Translations under genes and position numbers: made by a program
Assembly (NCBI GenBank): GCA_035566435.1
Contig: DATMRF010000123.1
Location: 1 to 23,442 of the forward strand
From: DATMRF01 sp035566435
Lineage (GTDB): Bacteria; Verrucomicrobiota; Verrucomicrobiia; Limisphaerales; UBA8199
DNA: 23,442 bases
Reading direction: 5' to 3'
Part shown: positions 8,425 to 14,890 of the stretch, piece after piece
Position numbering within the stretch: position 1 is the first letter of the stretch
Layout of the letters: every line of letters begins with the position of its first letter
Notes under the pieces: model-generated
Databases searched by the model: none
Told to the model about the DNA's origin: nothing
The model's input: only the letters and a program-made list of their open reading frames with translations

Positions 8425-8946
8425 TTATTCTGGGAAGGTGATCTCGGCAACATCGAGTTCAACGTACATCCCGACCCCGCTGCATCCCTTAATCGTTCCA
8501 GATACACCAATCCGACTACCGCGCTTAAGAACCTTAAGTTGAGGATACTTTTCAACAGAGACCGTGAAAACTATCAAGTGGAGAAGCTCGCCAATACGTA
8601 CTCTAACCACTACGTCGGTGCTGGGCTCGCGAAACAAGGACTTATCAATATCCAAAATCGTCCCTTCCCACCTCACGGAGATACCCTGGAAGTTCTTCGC
8701 GATGGAGTCCTTTTGATACGGAGCCGCAGAGTTAATCTCATCCAGGATGCCCTGTACGGTCAAGCTGCGCGAGGGATTAGGCATTTTCCGTACCGCGTTC
8801 ATCGCAACGCTCGATGGCTCCGTGAGAGGCCTCGGACGTTTCTTCGATACCCAGTAGCGCGCGACGAGCGTAATGACACCTGCTAAAATAGCCACGCCGA
8901 CGCCAGAAATAATCCATTCTTTGTTACGTTGGATGTAATCTAGCAT
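8425..8946 (-). CDS. Membrane-anchored protein with OB-fold-like C-terminal domain
   Basis: A 173-aa protein. It starts at an ATG, with MLDYIQRNKEW, then one hydrophobic helix (about residues 12-29) and a basic stop-transfer YWVSKKRPR. The soluble part (about 60-173) is beta-rich, with ISVRWEGTILDID, DVVVRVRIGE and GSRIGVSGTIKGC...YVELDVAEI. This alternation of strands and the SGTI turn resemble the tRNA_anti-like OB fold; that is inference from pattern, not a family match. It faces away from the three-gene operon. Its role is unknown. The opposite-strand ORF across the same DNA lacks protein-like features. Confidence 0.65.
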   Translation of the reverse strand: MLDYIQRNKEWIISGVGVAILAGVITLVARYWVSKKRPRPLTEPSSVAMNAVRKMPNPSRSLTVQGILDEINSAAPYQKDSIAKNFQGISVRWEGTILDIDKSLFREPSTDVVVRVRIGELLHLIVFTVSVEKYPQLKVLKRGSRIGVSGTIKGCSGVGMYVELDVAEITFPE

Positions 8947-9190
8947 CGTATTTTGGCCGAACTATTATTCAACAAACGGTTCGTATATTGCGGGTCTTAT
9001 ATTAAACCCTCCGAATCCCGCGTGCAATAAGTTTAACCGTAGGCACTTCTGCGCTGGCGAACAGCCTCTCCAGACCTCCCCCTCCTTCCAACCCCGCTCA
9101 AGCTGACGGGCGAGGGTGGCGAGGGGCGTAAAAAGGACGATTGGAAATCGCTGCGCTGTCGAGCGCTGACCCCACACGCTACTTTCGGGA

Positions 9191-9220
9191 CCGAAGAGGT
9201 TTCGGCTTTACTATTTTTTT
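9191..9220 (+). terminator. Small hairpin followed by a T-run
   Basis: CCGAA (9191-9195) pairs with TTCGG (9201-9205) and is followed by a T-rich stretch ending in seven T residues at 9214-9220. The stem is only 5 bp. It sits 25 bp before the first operon gene, so it could be an attenuator or chance. Confidence 0.25.
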
Positions 9221-9245
9221 GGCTGTGGTCGAATTCGCCAAGATT

Positions 9246-9764
9246 ATGGCTGGAGAAGAAGCACATGTAGTGCCGCCTGAGATGGTTGACGAGAGTAAGT
9301 CGACGCAGAGGGATGCACGGCCGGAGGAATCTCACGCCCTCGTGCCTGTTTCTTCGCAGGGTGGGCTGATGGCGTTGCCGTTCACGGAGTCGCTCAAGGA
9401 ATTAAGAGAGATTAGGGGAGAAGCAGCAATGGCGCTGTTATGCACCCACGCAAATCGATTGGAAATCGACTTGCGCGAACTGCGCGCTGAGAGAAAGGAA
9501 GTAGCTAAAGCATCAGATGAATGGATGCGGTCATACTATAGCGAGAAGGAGCGCAGCGCCGTGCTAACGTCTCAGTTACGGGGCGTCTCTCGTATTAAGA
9601 ATCTGCAAAAATACGTCGGCGCGCTCGGCGGTATCGTCGCGGGGGTCTCGATTCCTTTTCTAGTTTTGGGACCGCAGGGATGGGCGCTCGGCGGGTCGAT
9701 TCTCGGCGCACTTCTGCTGACCGCTGGGTTTTGGCCGAGTAACGTCGGCGAGACCTCAAAATGA
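9246..9764 (+). CDS. Coiled-coil protein with C-terminal membrane hairpin
   Basis: A 172-aa protein, unrecognised. The start at 9246 is preferred over the upstream reading from 9141 because the protein then begins MAGEEAHVVPPEMVDES and avoids a poorly conserved-looking prefix. Residues about 50-125 are charged and helical (SLKELREIRGEA, LEIDLRELRAERKEVAKAS), likely a coiled coil. Residues about 133-165 form two close hydrophobic helices (YVGALGGIVAGVSIPFLVLG and GWALGGSILGALLLTAGFW). Its TGA overlaps the next ATG (ATGA), so the two are translationally coupled. The layout, a helical sensor or scaffold plus a membrane pair, resembles effectors of some defence modules, but no known family is identified. 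Confidence 0.65.
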   Translation: MAGEEAHVVPPEMVDESKSTQRDARPEESHALVPVSSQGGLMALPFTESLKELREIRGEAAMALLCTHANRLEIDLRELRAERKEVAKASDEWMRSYYSEKERSAVLTSQLRGVSRIKNLQKYVGALGGIVAGVSIPFLVLGPQGWALGGSILGALLLTAGFWPSNVGETSK

Positions 9765-10207
9765 TTATTCCTCCTATATTCGAAATTGGCGCGGTCAGCG
9801 TCATAGCCTCGGGAGTGGCGAGACATGAGCACATTGCCTTTCGGCCCACCGAACCCGTCAATCTCGCCCAATTCGGTATCCTGCTAGGCTTCCAGCAGGA
9901 GAATAGCGTGGTAACGCCGATAAAGGATAATCTCTTTTGGTTCGGCGAACTTGAGGTTAGCCCACCATGTTGGGTTGTCCTTTATACGGGTAAAGGCGAA
10001 TACCACGTCACCCATCATTTCCAGACCAAACATCCGGTCCACGTCTTTTACTGGGGGAGAGAAACTACTTTATTTAAGGCCCGAGAAGTGGTTCCTGTTT
10101 TGGTTCGAATGGGAGGCGTCGCGATTGGTGGGCACTTAACGCCTCCCCCCAAGTTTGCCGAGCTGCTGCTTGCTGCACCGCCAGCTGCGCCGTCGAGCAC
10201 GAGGTAA
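9761..10207 (+). CDS. Unknown small beta-rich soluble protein
   Basis: A 148-aa protein, unrecognised. The ATG overlaps the preceding stop by four bases (ATGA), which is strong evidence that it is a real, coupled gene. It has no signal peptide or membrane helix. It is rich in aromatic and beta-forming residues (FGILLGFQQENS, NLFWFGELEVS, CWVVLYTGKGEYHVTHHF, PVHVFYWGRET) and ends in a Pro/Ala-rich tail. It is the middle gene of a three-gene plus-strand operon between two membrane-protein genes, so it may be their soluble partner or regulator. Confidence 0.6.
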   Translation: MIIPPIFEIGAVSVIASGVARHEHIAFRPTEPVNLAQFGILLGFQQENSVVTPIKDNLFWFGELEVSPPCWVVLYTGKGEYHVTHHFQTKHPVHVFYWGRETTLFKAREVVPVLVRMGGVAIGGHLTPPPKFAELLLAAPPAAPSSTR

Positions 10208-10238
10208 CCGTCATCAACGCGGACTCGCGCCAACCGTC

Positions 10239-10709
10239 ATGCCTCCTTGGGTTGAGATTGTCGTCAAGCTTACGCCAGCGTTCATTACGCTGGTTATCGG
10301 CCTTATCGCGTCGTTGGTCGCATACCTGCAATATAAGAACAACCGTGACAAGTTGCGGCTCGACCTGTTTGAGAAGAGACTTCAAGCTTTTGAGAAGCTA
10401 CAGGAATTCTTCACTTACGTATTGCGGGAGGGGTGCGTGAGGGAGGAGGCGCTACCTATTCTCGCCGAAGCCAGATACAAGTCACGGTTTCTTTTTGGCT
10501 CTGAAATCGAGGCGTTTTTCGATGAGGTGTGGAAGAAAGCAGTAGATATGCTTGCTTTACGGTCTCGTCTTTATGGTCCCAATTCCTTACCTGTCAGCCC
10601 GGAGCGTAACAAGGTCTGCGACCAAGAGAGCGCGCTCTTGATCTGGCAGATGGAACAAATGAAGAACGCACACAAAATATACTCTCCCTACTTAGGGTTT
10701 AAAAGATAG
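10239..10709 (+). CDS. N-terminally membrane-anchored helical protein
   Basis: A 156-aa protein. Start 10239 (MPPWVEIVVKLTPAF) is chosen because it leaves a 31-bp gap to the previous gene and places one transmembrane helix at residues about 9-29; the longer reading from 10155 adds a basic, gene-overlapping prefix. After the helix comes LQYKNNRDKLRLDLFEKRLQAFEKLQEFF, a pattern seen repeatedly in unnamed single-pass proteins (helix, then a -RDKLRLDLFEKR- cytoplasmic helix) that are frequent in accessory regions. The rest is helical. The function is unknown. It closes the operon and is followed by a cluster of strong hairpins. Confidence 0.65.
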   Translation: MPPWVEIVVKLTPAFITLVIGLIASLVAYLQYKNNRDKLRLDLFEKRLQAFEKLQEFFTYVLREGCVREEALPILAEARYKSRFLFGSEIEAFFDEVWKKAVDMLALRSRLYGPNSLPVSPERNKVCDQESALLIWQMEQMKNAHKIYSPYLGFKR

Positions 10710-10723
10710 CGCAAGAAAAAGAG

Positions 10724-10870
10724 GCGCTGCCCGAGCCGTATATCCCGAGCAGCGCACGGGCTGACCCGGAGGCGTAATCCGGCCAGCCCGTTGTTACGTC
10801 CTGCGGAGGGCTAACGGTATCTTTTCCGCCTCCCGGGGTTTCCAGCGCTGCCACGGGCCTGTGGCGAGCG
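10724..10870. terminator. Cluster of four hairpins between convergent genes
   Basis: Hairpin 1: GCGCTGC (10724-10730)/GCAGCGC (10749-10755). Hairpin 2: GGGCTG (10758-10763)/CAGCCC (10784-10789) with nested CCGGA (10766-10770)/TCCGG (10778-10782). Hairpin 3: GGAGG (10805-10809)/CCTCC (10829-10833). Hairpin 4: CGCTGCCAC (10846-10854) with GTGGC-G-AGCG (10861-10870). The position between a plus-strand operon and a minus-strand gene favours two-way termination, but no long T-run follows, and a structured small RNA is possible. Confidence 0.5.
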
Positions 10871-10930
10871 CGTAGCCTCACGTAAATGAAGGAAACACAA
10901 ACCGCATGAATACAATGCAAGTGACCAATG

Positions 10931-11614
10931 TCATGGTCGTTTCACCCTGTTAGTTATCCAATAGTATTGAAGAATCCCCGCAACCCCGGCCATGTCGAGT
11001 TCGTTGCTATTTTGTCGAATAAGTCCAAGCACTCGACTATTTAAGTCAAACACCGGACCGCCCGAATATCCCTGCTTTGCCACGCCCGTAAACGTAAAAC
11101 AGGGTGCACCGGTACTGTTCGTAGTATCGATTTTATTTATAAGCGAAGAAACTACGCTCGTTGCTACATTAACGACGGGTAGTTCGTTATGGTCTGACAA
11201 TTTATAATCGAATCCAATGTAAATTATGGTTTGTCCCGGAGTTATCTGTTTTAAGTTGGCTATTTTAAATGGCGTCACATTTGTAATCAGAGGGATAGTT
11301 GAACAGATAACAAAATCATAATTGGTTAGAAACACCTTTGGGTTCAGCTGATATGTTTCTGTAGAGCTAAGAAATGAGAATTTGGATTCTCCAAATGTCT
11401 CCTGAGCCTTTTGAAACAGATGATAGCAAGTCACAACGTCGTTTGATGGACCCAAGACAACCGCTGACCCAATCACGGCGGTATTTGAATACAGCGGCGT
11501 AACAACAATTCCATACTGTCTATAGGCTTCCAAGCAGGCAAGATTCGTTGTCTGAGCACTACAAGAGATAGACAATAATGCGAGCATGAAGCGAAGGCCG
11601 CGAATCAGTTTCAT
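10931..11614 (-). CDS. Secreted trypsin-like serine protease
   Basis: A 227-aa chymotrypsin-fold (S1-type) peptidase. A signal peptide at about residues 1-20 (MKLIRGLRFMLALLSISCSA) sends it out; Cys18 is not in a good lipobox. The catalytic triad is readable: His65 in VVTCYHLF, Asp100 in TNYDFVIC, and Ser184 in QGYSGGPVF, with the oxyanion motif GxSGGPV intact. Length fits one protease domain with no PDZ. The start at 11614 gives a clean signal peptide; a consensus promoter lies upstream. The gene is clearly more AT-rich than the host genes around the island, which points to recent transfer. The substrate is unknown. Confidence 0.82.
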   Translation of the reverse strand: MKLIRGLRFMLALLSISCSAQTTNLACLEAYRQYGIVVTPLYSNTAVIGSAVVLGPSNDVVTCYHLFQKAQETFGESKFSFLSSTETYQLNPKVFLTNYDFVICSTIPLITNVTPFKIANLKQITPGQTIIYIGFDYKLSDHNELPVVNVATSVVSSLINKIDTTNSTGAPCFTFTGVAKQGYSGGPVFDLNSRVLGLIRQNSNELDMAGVAGILQYYWITNRVKRP

Positions 11615-11707
11615 AAGTGGCCAAACGATGCAGCGCTGGCGCGGTGCGCCGCCAGGGAAGCCAGGACGCAAATCGGACGGTCTCGCGGCATCCAGCGCAG
11701 ACTTATG

Positions 11708-11735
11708 ATTATATGTCTGTGGAGGGCCTGGTCAA
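11708..11735 (-). promoter_or_regulatory. Sigma70-like promoter of the protease gene
   Basis: Read on the minus strand, TTGACC (11735-11730) and a perfect TATAAT (11713-11708) are 16 bp apart. The predicted start near 11701 leaves an untranslated leader of about 87 nt before the ATG at 11614. Confidence 0.55.
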
Positions 11736-11814
11736 TCCCGAAATAATGCCAAGGAAAAAGACCTCGACTCCAGGTCGCCGCGAACTCGGCCCAAGTTGAG
11801 GCGTTGACCGAAGG

Positions 11815-12015
11815 CTACAGGCCATCGGCAAATTCTTGTTCAAGGCGCTGACGCTTCAAGGCCATGCGCAGTTTCTTGAGTGCGCGGGCTTCAATCTGCG
11901 CAATATTATTTCGATGGCACCCGGCGTATGCGGCTATTTCATCTTGCGTCACTGGCCGGCCTCGGTTAACGACCGCGCAGACGGCCAGCCCTAAATCAAT
12001 GTCTGGATTACTCAT
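11815..12015 (-). CDS. 66-aa sigma-region-4-like DNA-binding regulator
   Basis: Begins MSNPDIDLGLAVCAVV, after a short AGGA-like sequence four bases upstream. The centre, VTQDEIAAYAGCHRNNIAQIEARALKKLR, is a helix-turn-helix of the sigma70 region 4 type, including the terminal A-L-x-K-L-R helix that normally ends sigma factors. No region 2 is present, so it cannot act as a full sigma factor; a small transcription regulator is more likely. It is divergent from the nuclease-like gene across 135 bp and could control that shared region. A much longer reading to 12564 overlaps the nuclease gene antisense and was not accepted. Confidence 0.65.
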   Translation of the reverse strand: MSNPDIDLGLAVCAVVNRGRPVTQDEIAAYAGCHRNNIAQIEARALKKLRMALKRQRLEQEFADGL

Positions 12016-12150
12016 AAGTCCTGGGAGGAAAACTATGGCAGCGTGTGTCTTTTCCTCACTAGACGTTCTCACCAAGGGCGTGAAGACTGGCGTTCCACAG
12101 CTCGCCGCATTTTTGCAGAGGCTTAGTGAGTTCCCTCGGCGGCCGAAACA

Positions 12151-13056
12151 ATGAGCGACAAGCCCACCAAATCCAAAAAGGACGAGACTCCCCCGAGCAT
12201 CGAGGAGATGGTGTCCGGAGCGATGAACGAGCAGGGATTTCTTTTTGCTCAGGCTGTCCAGGAAACCCTTCAATGTGGCAATCCAAACAGTCCGGCGCCG
12301 CAAGCCTGGCAATACGTGGGGCGAGAATATCCAGTGACGGCCTCTGACGGTTCTCAGACCCGCATCGACCTGGTATTTCGAAACAGCACAGAGAGGGGCG
12401 TGTATGCTTCTATCGAATGCAAGCGGGCAGATCCCAAATACAAGAGGTGGGTCTTCTTTGACGAGGACCGGGACAATTCGCTTTGGTTTGAGACCGTTAA
12501 GGTCCACGAGAGAGCACCTTAGTTGCCCGAGGAAGGTTCCAAGTTCAAGACGCAGGCGACTCACATACTGAAACAGCAGGCGAGCGATTTCCTCTGTAGA
12601 ATTTTCAACTCATACCTTGAAGTCGCCATCGACCGAAACAACCGAGCCGGGCACACGGAAACGGTTGAGACGGCATTTCTCCAGGTGATGAAAGGGCACA
12701 CAGGAATGATGGCAAAGCTCCTGAGCTTTAACGAAGATTGGCTCCTGTGCTCCATCCCGATTGTTGTCACGACGGCCGAATTATTTCGTGTAAGATTCCA
12801 CGCCGGAAATGTTCCGCTGAAAACTGGCAAGATCGAGGCTGGTGACGTGACTGTCGACCCGATTGATTTTTGCGCGGTCAATTACCATCCAAACGACGAG
12901 CTTTCTGTTAAGTCGCAGTTTACATCAATGCAGCGTGAAAGCGTCAGAAGCGACCTGATGTATTGGCAAAGGCGGACAATCTTCGTCGTGCAGGGCGAGA
13001 AAGTCAGGGGTTTTCTTGGTTGGCTGAACGAATTTCGCCCCTCACATAATTCGTGA
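12151..13056 (+). pseudogene. PD-(D/E)XK nuclease-like gene split by an in-frame amber codon
   Basis: Codons 1-123 (12151-12519) and codons 125-301 (12523-13053) lie in one uninterrupted frame, separated only by TAG at 12520-12522. The first part carries an acidic pattern typical of PD-(D/E)XK nucleases: GREYPVT (Glu59), QTRIDLVF (Asp73) and ASIECKRADP (Glu89-x-Lys91). The second part is a helical and beta C-terminal domain with no known motif. The downstream half has no frameshift or further stop, so the mutation is recent, is suppressed, or is a sequencing error. A TTG follows the TAG directly and could allow reinitiation. The gene is divergent from the small regulator and followed after 42 bp by an unknown gene. 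Confidence 0.7.
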
Positions 13057-13098
13057 GGGCAGCTCTCAAAAAACGGGGCGCATAAGCGAATTAAGACA

Positions 13099-13485
13099 AT
13101 GCTAACCCCTGAGGAGCTATTGGAGCGCGTTGAAGTCCAGAAACAGGATCTGATCGGACTGTTGATGGACGATGCTGTGACGGACGTTTTGGCCGGAAAA
13201 ATAAACCCACTTTTCCAGATGTCCTTTGACCCGCCACCGCTGGCTCTCGCAATCCCCTTCACTGACGCCTTGATTCTTTGCCCAACGGACGAAGCTGCGA
13301 AATCCTGTGTCATGAAGGACATGCCGGGAGCGCGGGCTTTCATCAACGTTGCAGAGGTTGCCATTGGAGACCTTAAAAAAGGCGTCATTCGCTTGAGGCC
13401 ACAGCGCAGCGAACAGCAAACACGATTTTATCTTTTGGCCTCAGTCGTCCAAGAGTATTTGGAAGCTCAACAGCGAAACCGTTGA
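13099..13485 (+). CDS. Hypothetical protein downstream of the nuclease-like gene
   Basis: A 128-aa protein, unrecognised. It starts MLTPEELLERVEVQKQDLIGLLM (helical), has a hydrophobic beta-forming centre (PPPLALAIPFTDALILCPTDEAAKSCV) and ends in a basic and Gln-rich helix. It has no signal peptide or membrane helix. It follows the broken nuclease-like gene by 42 bp on the same strand and is the last gene before the island's right end, so it may be a partner or immunity protein; that is inference from position only. Confidence 0.55.
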   Translation: MLTPEELLERVEVQKQDLIGLLMDDAVTDVLAGKINPLFQMSFDPPPLALAIPFTDALILCPTDEAAKSCVMKDMPGARAFINVAEVAIGDLKKGVIRLRPQRSEQQTRFYLLASVVQEYLEAQQRNR

Positions 13486-13516
13486 AAAATCACTTTACGT
13501 ATCGCTCTTTGGTGAG

Positions 13517-13585
13517 CGGACACATAAACGGACACATAAAAGCAATGGGAAGCAGTCAGAAGTGGTGAGGAGTAGTCAGAAGCGG
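13517..13585. repeat. Short direct repeats near the right end (possible arm-type sites)
   Basis: CGGACACATAAA occurs twice in tandem (13517-13528, 13529-13540). A 15-mer AGCAGTCAGAAGTGG (13551-13565) recurs with two changes at 13571-13585, 20 bp later. Outside the core, 13672-13690 resembles the second family (GTGGTTAGGAG). Such spaced short repeats beside a core site are how tyrosine-integrase arm sites look. Confidence 0.5.
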
Positions 13586-13632
13586 TCTTGAAAAATCAGC
13601 CGGAAAGTGTATTATTGACCAGCGTGGTAGGC

Positions 13633-13653
13633 CAATTCTGACCGTTGGCTCCA
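13633..13653 (+). repeat. Right attachment site, 21-bp copy of tRNA-Thr 3' end
   Basis: Exact copy of 8059-8079, ending in GTTGGCTCCA. The bases around it do not form a tRNA, so it is an att remnant and not a second gene. It lies 42 bp from the stop of the host isomerase gene. Confidence 0.75.
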
Positions 13654-13695
13654 CTTCCAACTGCAGGTACAGGAGTGGTTAGGAGCGGCAGCCGG

Positions 13696-14571
13696 TCAAA
13701 CGTTCAAGCTCTTGAGATGCGCGACGCTCTGCTGCGTGAGCTCCCAGGTTTGTTCAACAAAGTAGTTCCTGACTCCGCCCGCCTTCGCAGCGGTGAAGGT
13801 CTCCACCCAATCGATGCTGCCTTTGCCGAGCGCAACCTGCGGGTGGCGCCCCTCATCCCCCATGTCCACATCCTGCACGTGCATCGAAAAGAATCGGCCC
13901 GGGTATTTCATGAAGTAGTCGGCGGCGACTAATCCGGCCGTGATTGTTGACATCTGGAACTGGAACTTCACCAGCTTCGTATCGAGCAGGTCGAACAACC
14001 GATCGTAGGTCCGTTTCCCCTCCACCATCGAGAGCTCAAAGCCTTCGTTGTGCAGGCCCTGCTGGAGCCCGGCCCCGGCCGATACGGCGGCGATCTTGTT
14101 GTATTCGTCCGCAGCCTTTTTCACCTGGTCCAACGTCGGGTTGTTCCCGCCGTTGCCGTCGCCCAGGCTGGCGGTGATCATCTGGGTAATTCCGATTTCT
14201 TTCGCCCAGGCAATGCTCTTCTCATGGTGTTTCCGCAGCTCACCCATGCTGAAGTGAGAACTCTCGGATTTCAGGCCTTGATCGGCCAAAATCTTTTTGA
14301 CTTCTTTCGCGTCCGCGAGTGAAGAAAACTCCGCGCCATAGCCTATCGGCGAACAGAGCTCGAGCCGGGCCACGCCTATCCCGGCCATCATCTTTACGTA
14401 GGCGGGAAAGTCCTTAAGCATCGAGCGCGTAGGCCAGACCTGGCTGCCAATCGGCAGGCCGAGCGGATTGGCCGCCAGCTTCGCCGCACTCGCGACGAGG
14501 AACCCCGCCGCGCCGGAACCGGCCGCCGCTTTTTCGATAAATTGCCGTCTCGACATAGTAGTCATAAGCAT
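13696..14571 (-). CDS. Tat-exported sugar phosphate isomerase/epimerase-like protein
   Basis: A 291-aa protein of the AP_endonuc_2/xylose-isomerase-like TIM-barrel family. The N-terminus carries a twin-arginine signal, MSRRQFIEKAAAGSGAAGFLVASA, so it is probably exported folded. Barrel motifs include GVARLELCSPIGYGAEF, SSHFSMGELRKHHEKSIAWAKEIGI, GLQQGLHNEGFEL (metal-ligand region), FQFQMST, FSMHVQDVD and a C-terminal YFVEQTW. Metal-ligand Glu, His and Asp residues seem present. The substrate is unknown. Starts at 14571, 14565 and 14556 are all possible; the last begins exactly at the Tat motif. It sits just outside the island and belongs to the host. Confidence 0.85.
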   Translation of the reverse strand: MLMTTMSRRQFIEKAAAGSGAAGFLVASAAKLAANPLGLPIGSQVWPTRSMLKDFPAYVKMMAGIGVARLELCSPIGYGAEFSSLADAKEVKKILADQGLKSESSHFSMGELRKHHEKSIAWAKEIGITQMITASLGDGNGGNNPTLDQVKKAADEYNKIAAVSAGAGLQQGLHNEGFELSMVEGKRTYDRLFDLLDTKLVKFQFQMSTITAGLVAADYFMKYPGRFFSMHVQDVDMGDEGRHPQVALGKGSIDWVETFTAAKAGGVRNYFVEQTWELTQQSVAHLKSLNV

Positions 14572-14890
14572 GTTGTAGGAATTCGCGATCGCGCTGACTC
14601 CGACGCGGCGGCCTCCGCCACGTGCAGCGCCACCGCCCGAGTATGGCGGGCCACGGCTATAAGCGTCAACATTCGCTTTGCCGGGGACATTTCTATTAAG
14701 TTTTGACACATTCGCTTTGCCGGGACCGGCGCTAGACCTGCCAGCAGATGGCGTAAAACGGCGCTGGCCGGGTTTGATATGGCGGGAAGCGCCAGCAGCA
14801 CGCCCTCGCGAGCAGGCGGGGCGGGGCGGGGAGCGCCTCGAGATGGCCTGTCGCGTTGCTTGCTCGAGGATGGCGAGCAGGGCCGGCCGC
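14572..14890. promoter_or_regulatory. Upstream region of the isomerase with a 17-bp direct repeat
   Basis: No gene is supported. ACATTCGCTTTGCCGGG occurs at 14669-14685 and again at 14708-14724, 39 bp apart. On the minus strand TTGACG (14669-14664) and CATACT (14645-14640) are 18 bp apart, a plausible promoter beginning about 62 nt before the ATG; the inner repeat abuts its -35. The repeats could be operator sites. A G-rich run and two CTCGAG-ATGGC copies lie at 14817-14868. Confidence 0.4.

Larger units (their letters stand above)
8059..13653. mobile_element. tRNA-Thr-bounded genomic island, no integrase seen
   Basis: The last 21 bp of tRNA-Thr (8059-8079) are repeated exactly, in the same orientation, at 13633-13653. 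This is the usual footprint of tyrosine-recombinase integration into a tRNA 3' end. The segment between them has lower and patchier GC than the flanks, and accessory genes on both strands: unknown membrane proteins, a protease, a small regulator and a nuclease-like pseudogene. Flanking genes are ordinary host functions. Short direct repeats resembling arm-type integrase sites lie just inside the right end. No integrase, relaxase or phage structural gene is visible, so the island may be mobilised in trans or may be stranded. Confidence 0.72.

Noticed and set aside
8329..8886. 185-aa plus-strand frame opposite the membrane-anchored OB-like gene
   Set aside because: No membrane or domain pattern; the minus-strand protein has a clean helix, stop-transfer and beta pattern.
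10758..10830. Integron attC site after the three-gene operon
   Set aside because: The hairpin lacks the paired RYYYAAC/GTTRRRY ends, and no integron integrase is present.
12016..12564. Long N-terminal extension (249 aa in total) of the sigma-like regulator
   Set aside because: It runs antisense through the nuclease-like gene; the HTH protein has its own ATG and AGGA-like site at 12015.
13620..13653. A second tRNA gene at the right end
   Set aside because: Only the T-arm and acceptor 3' half is present; no cloverleaf can form.
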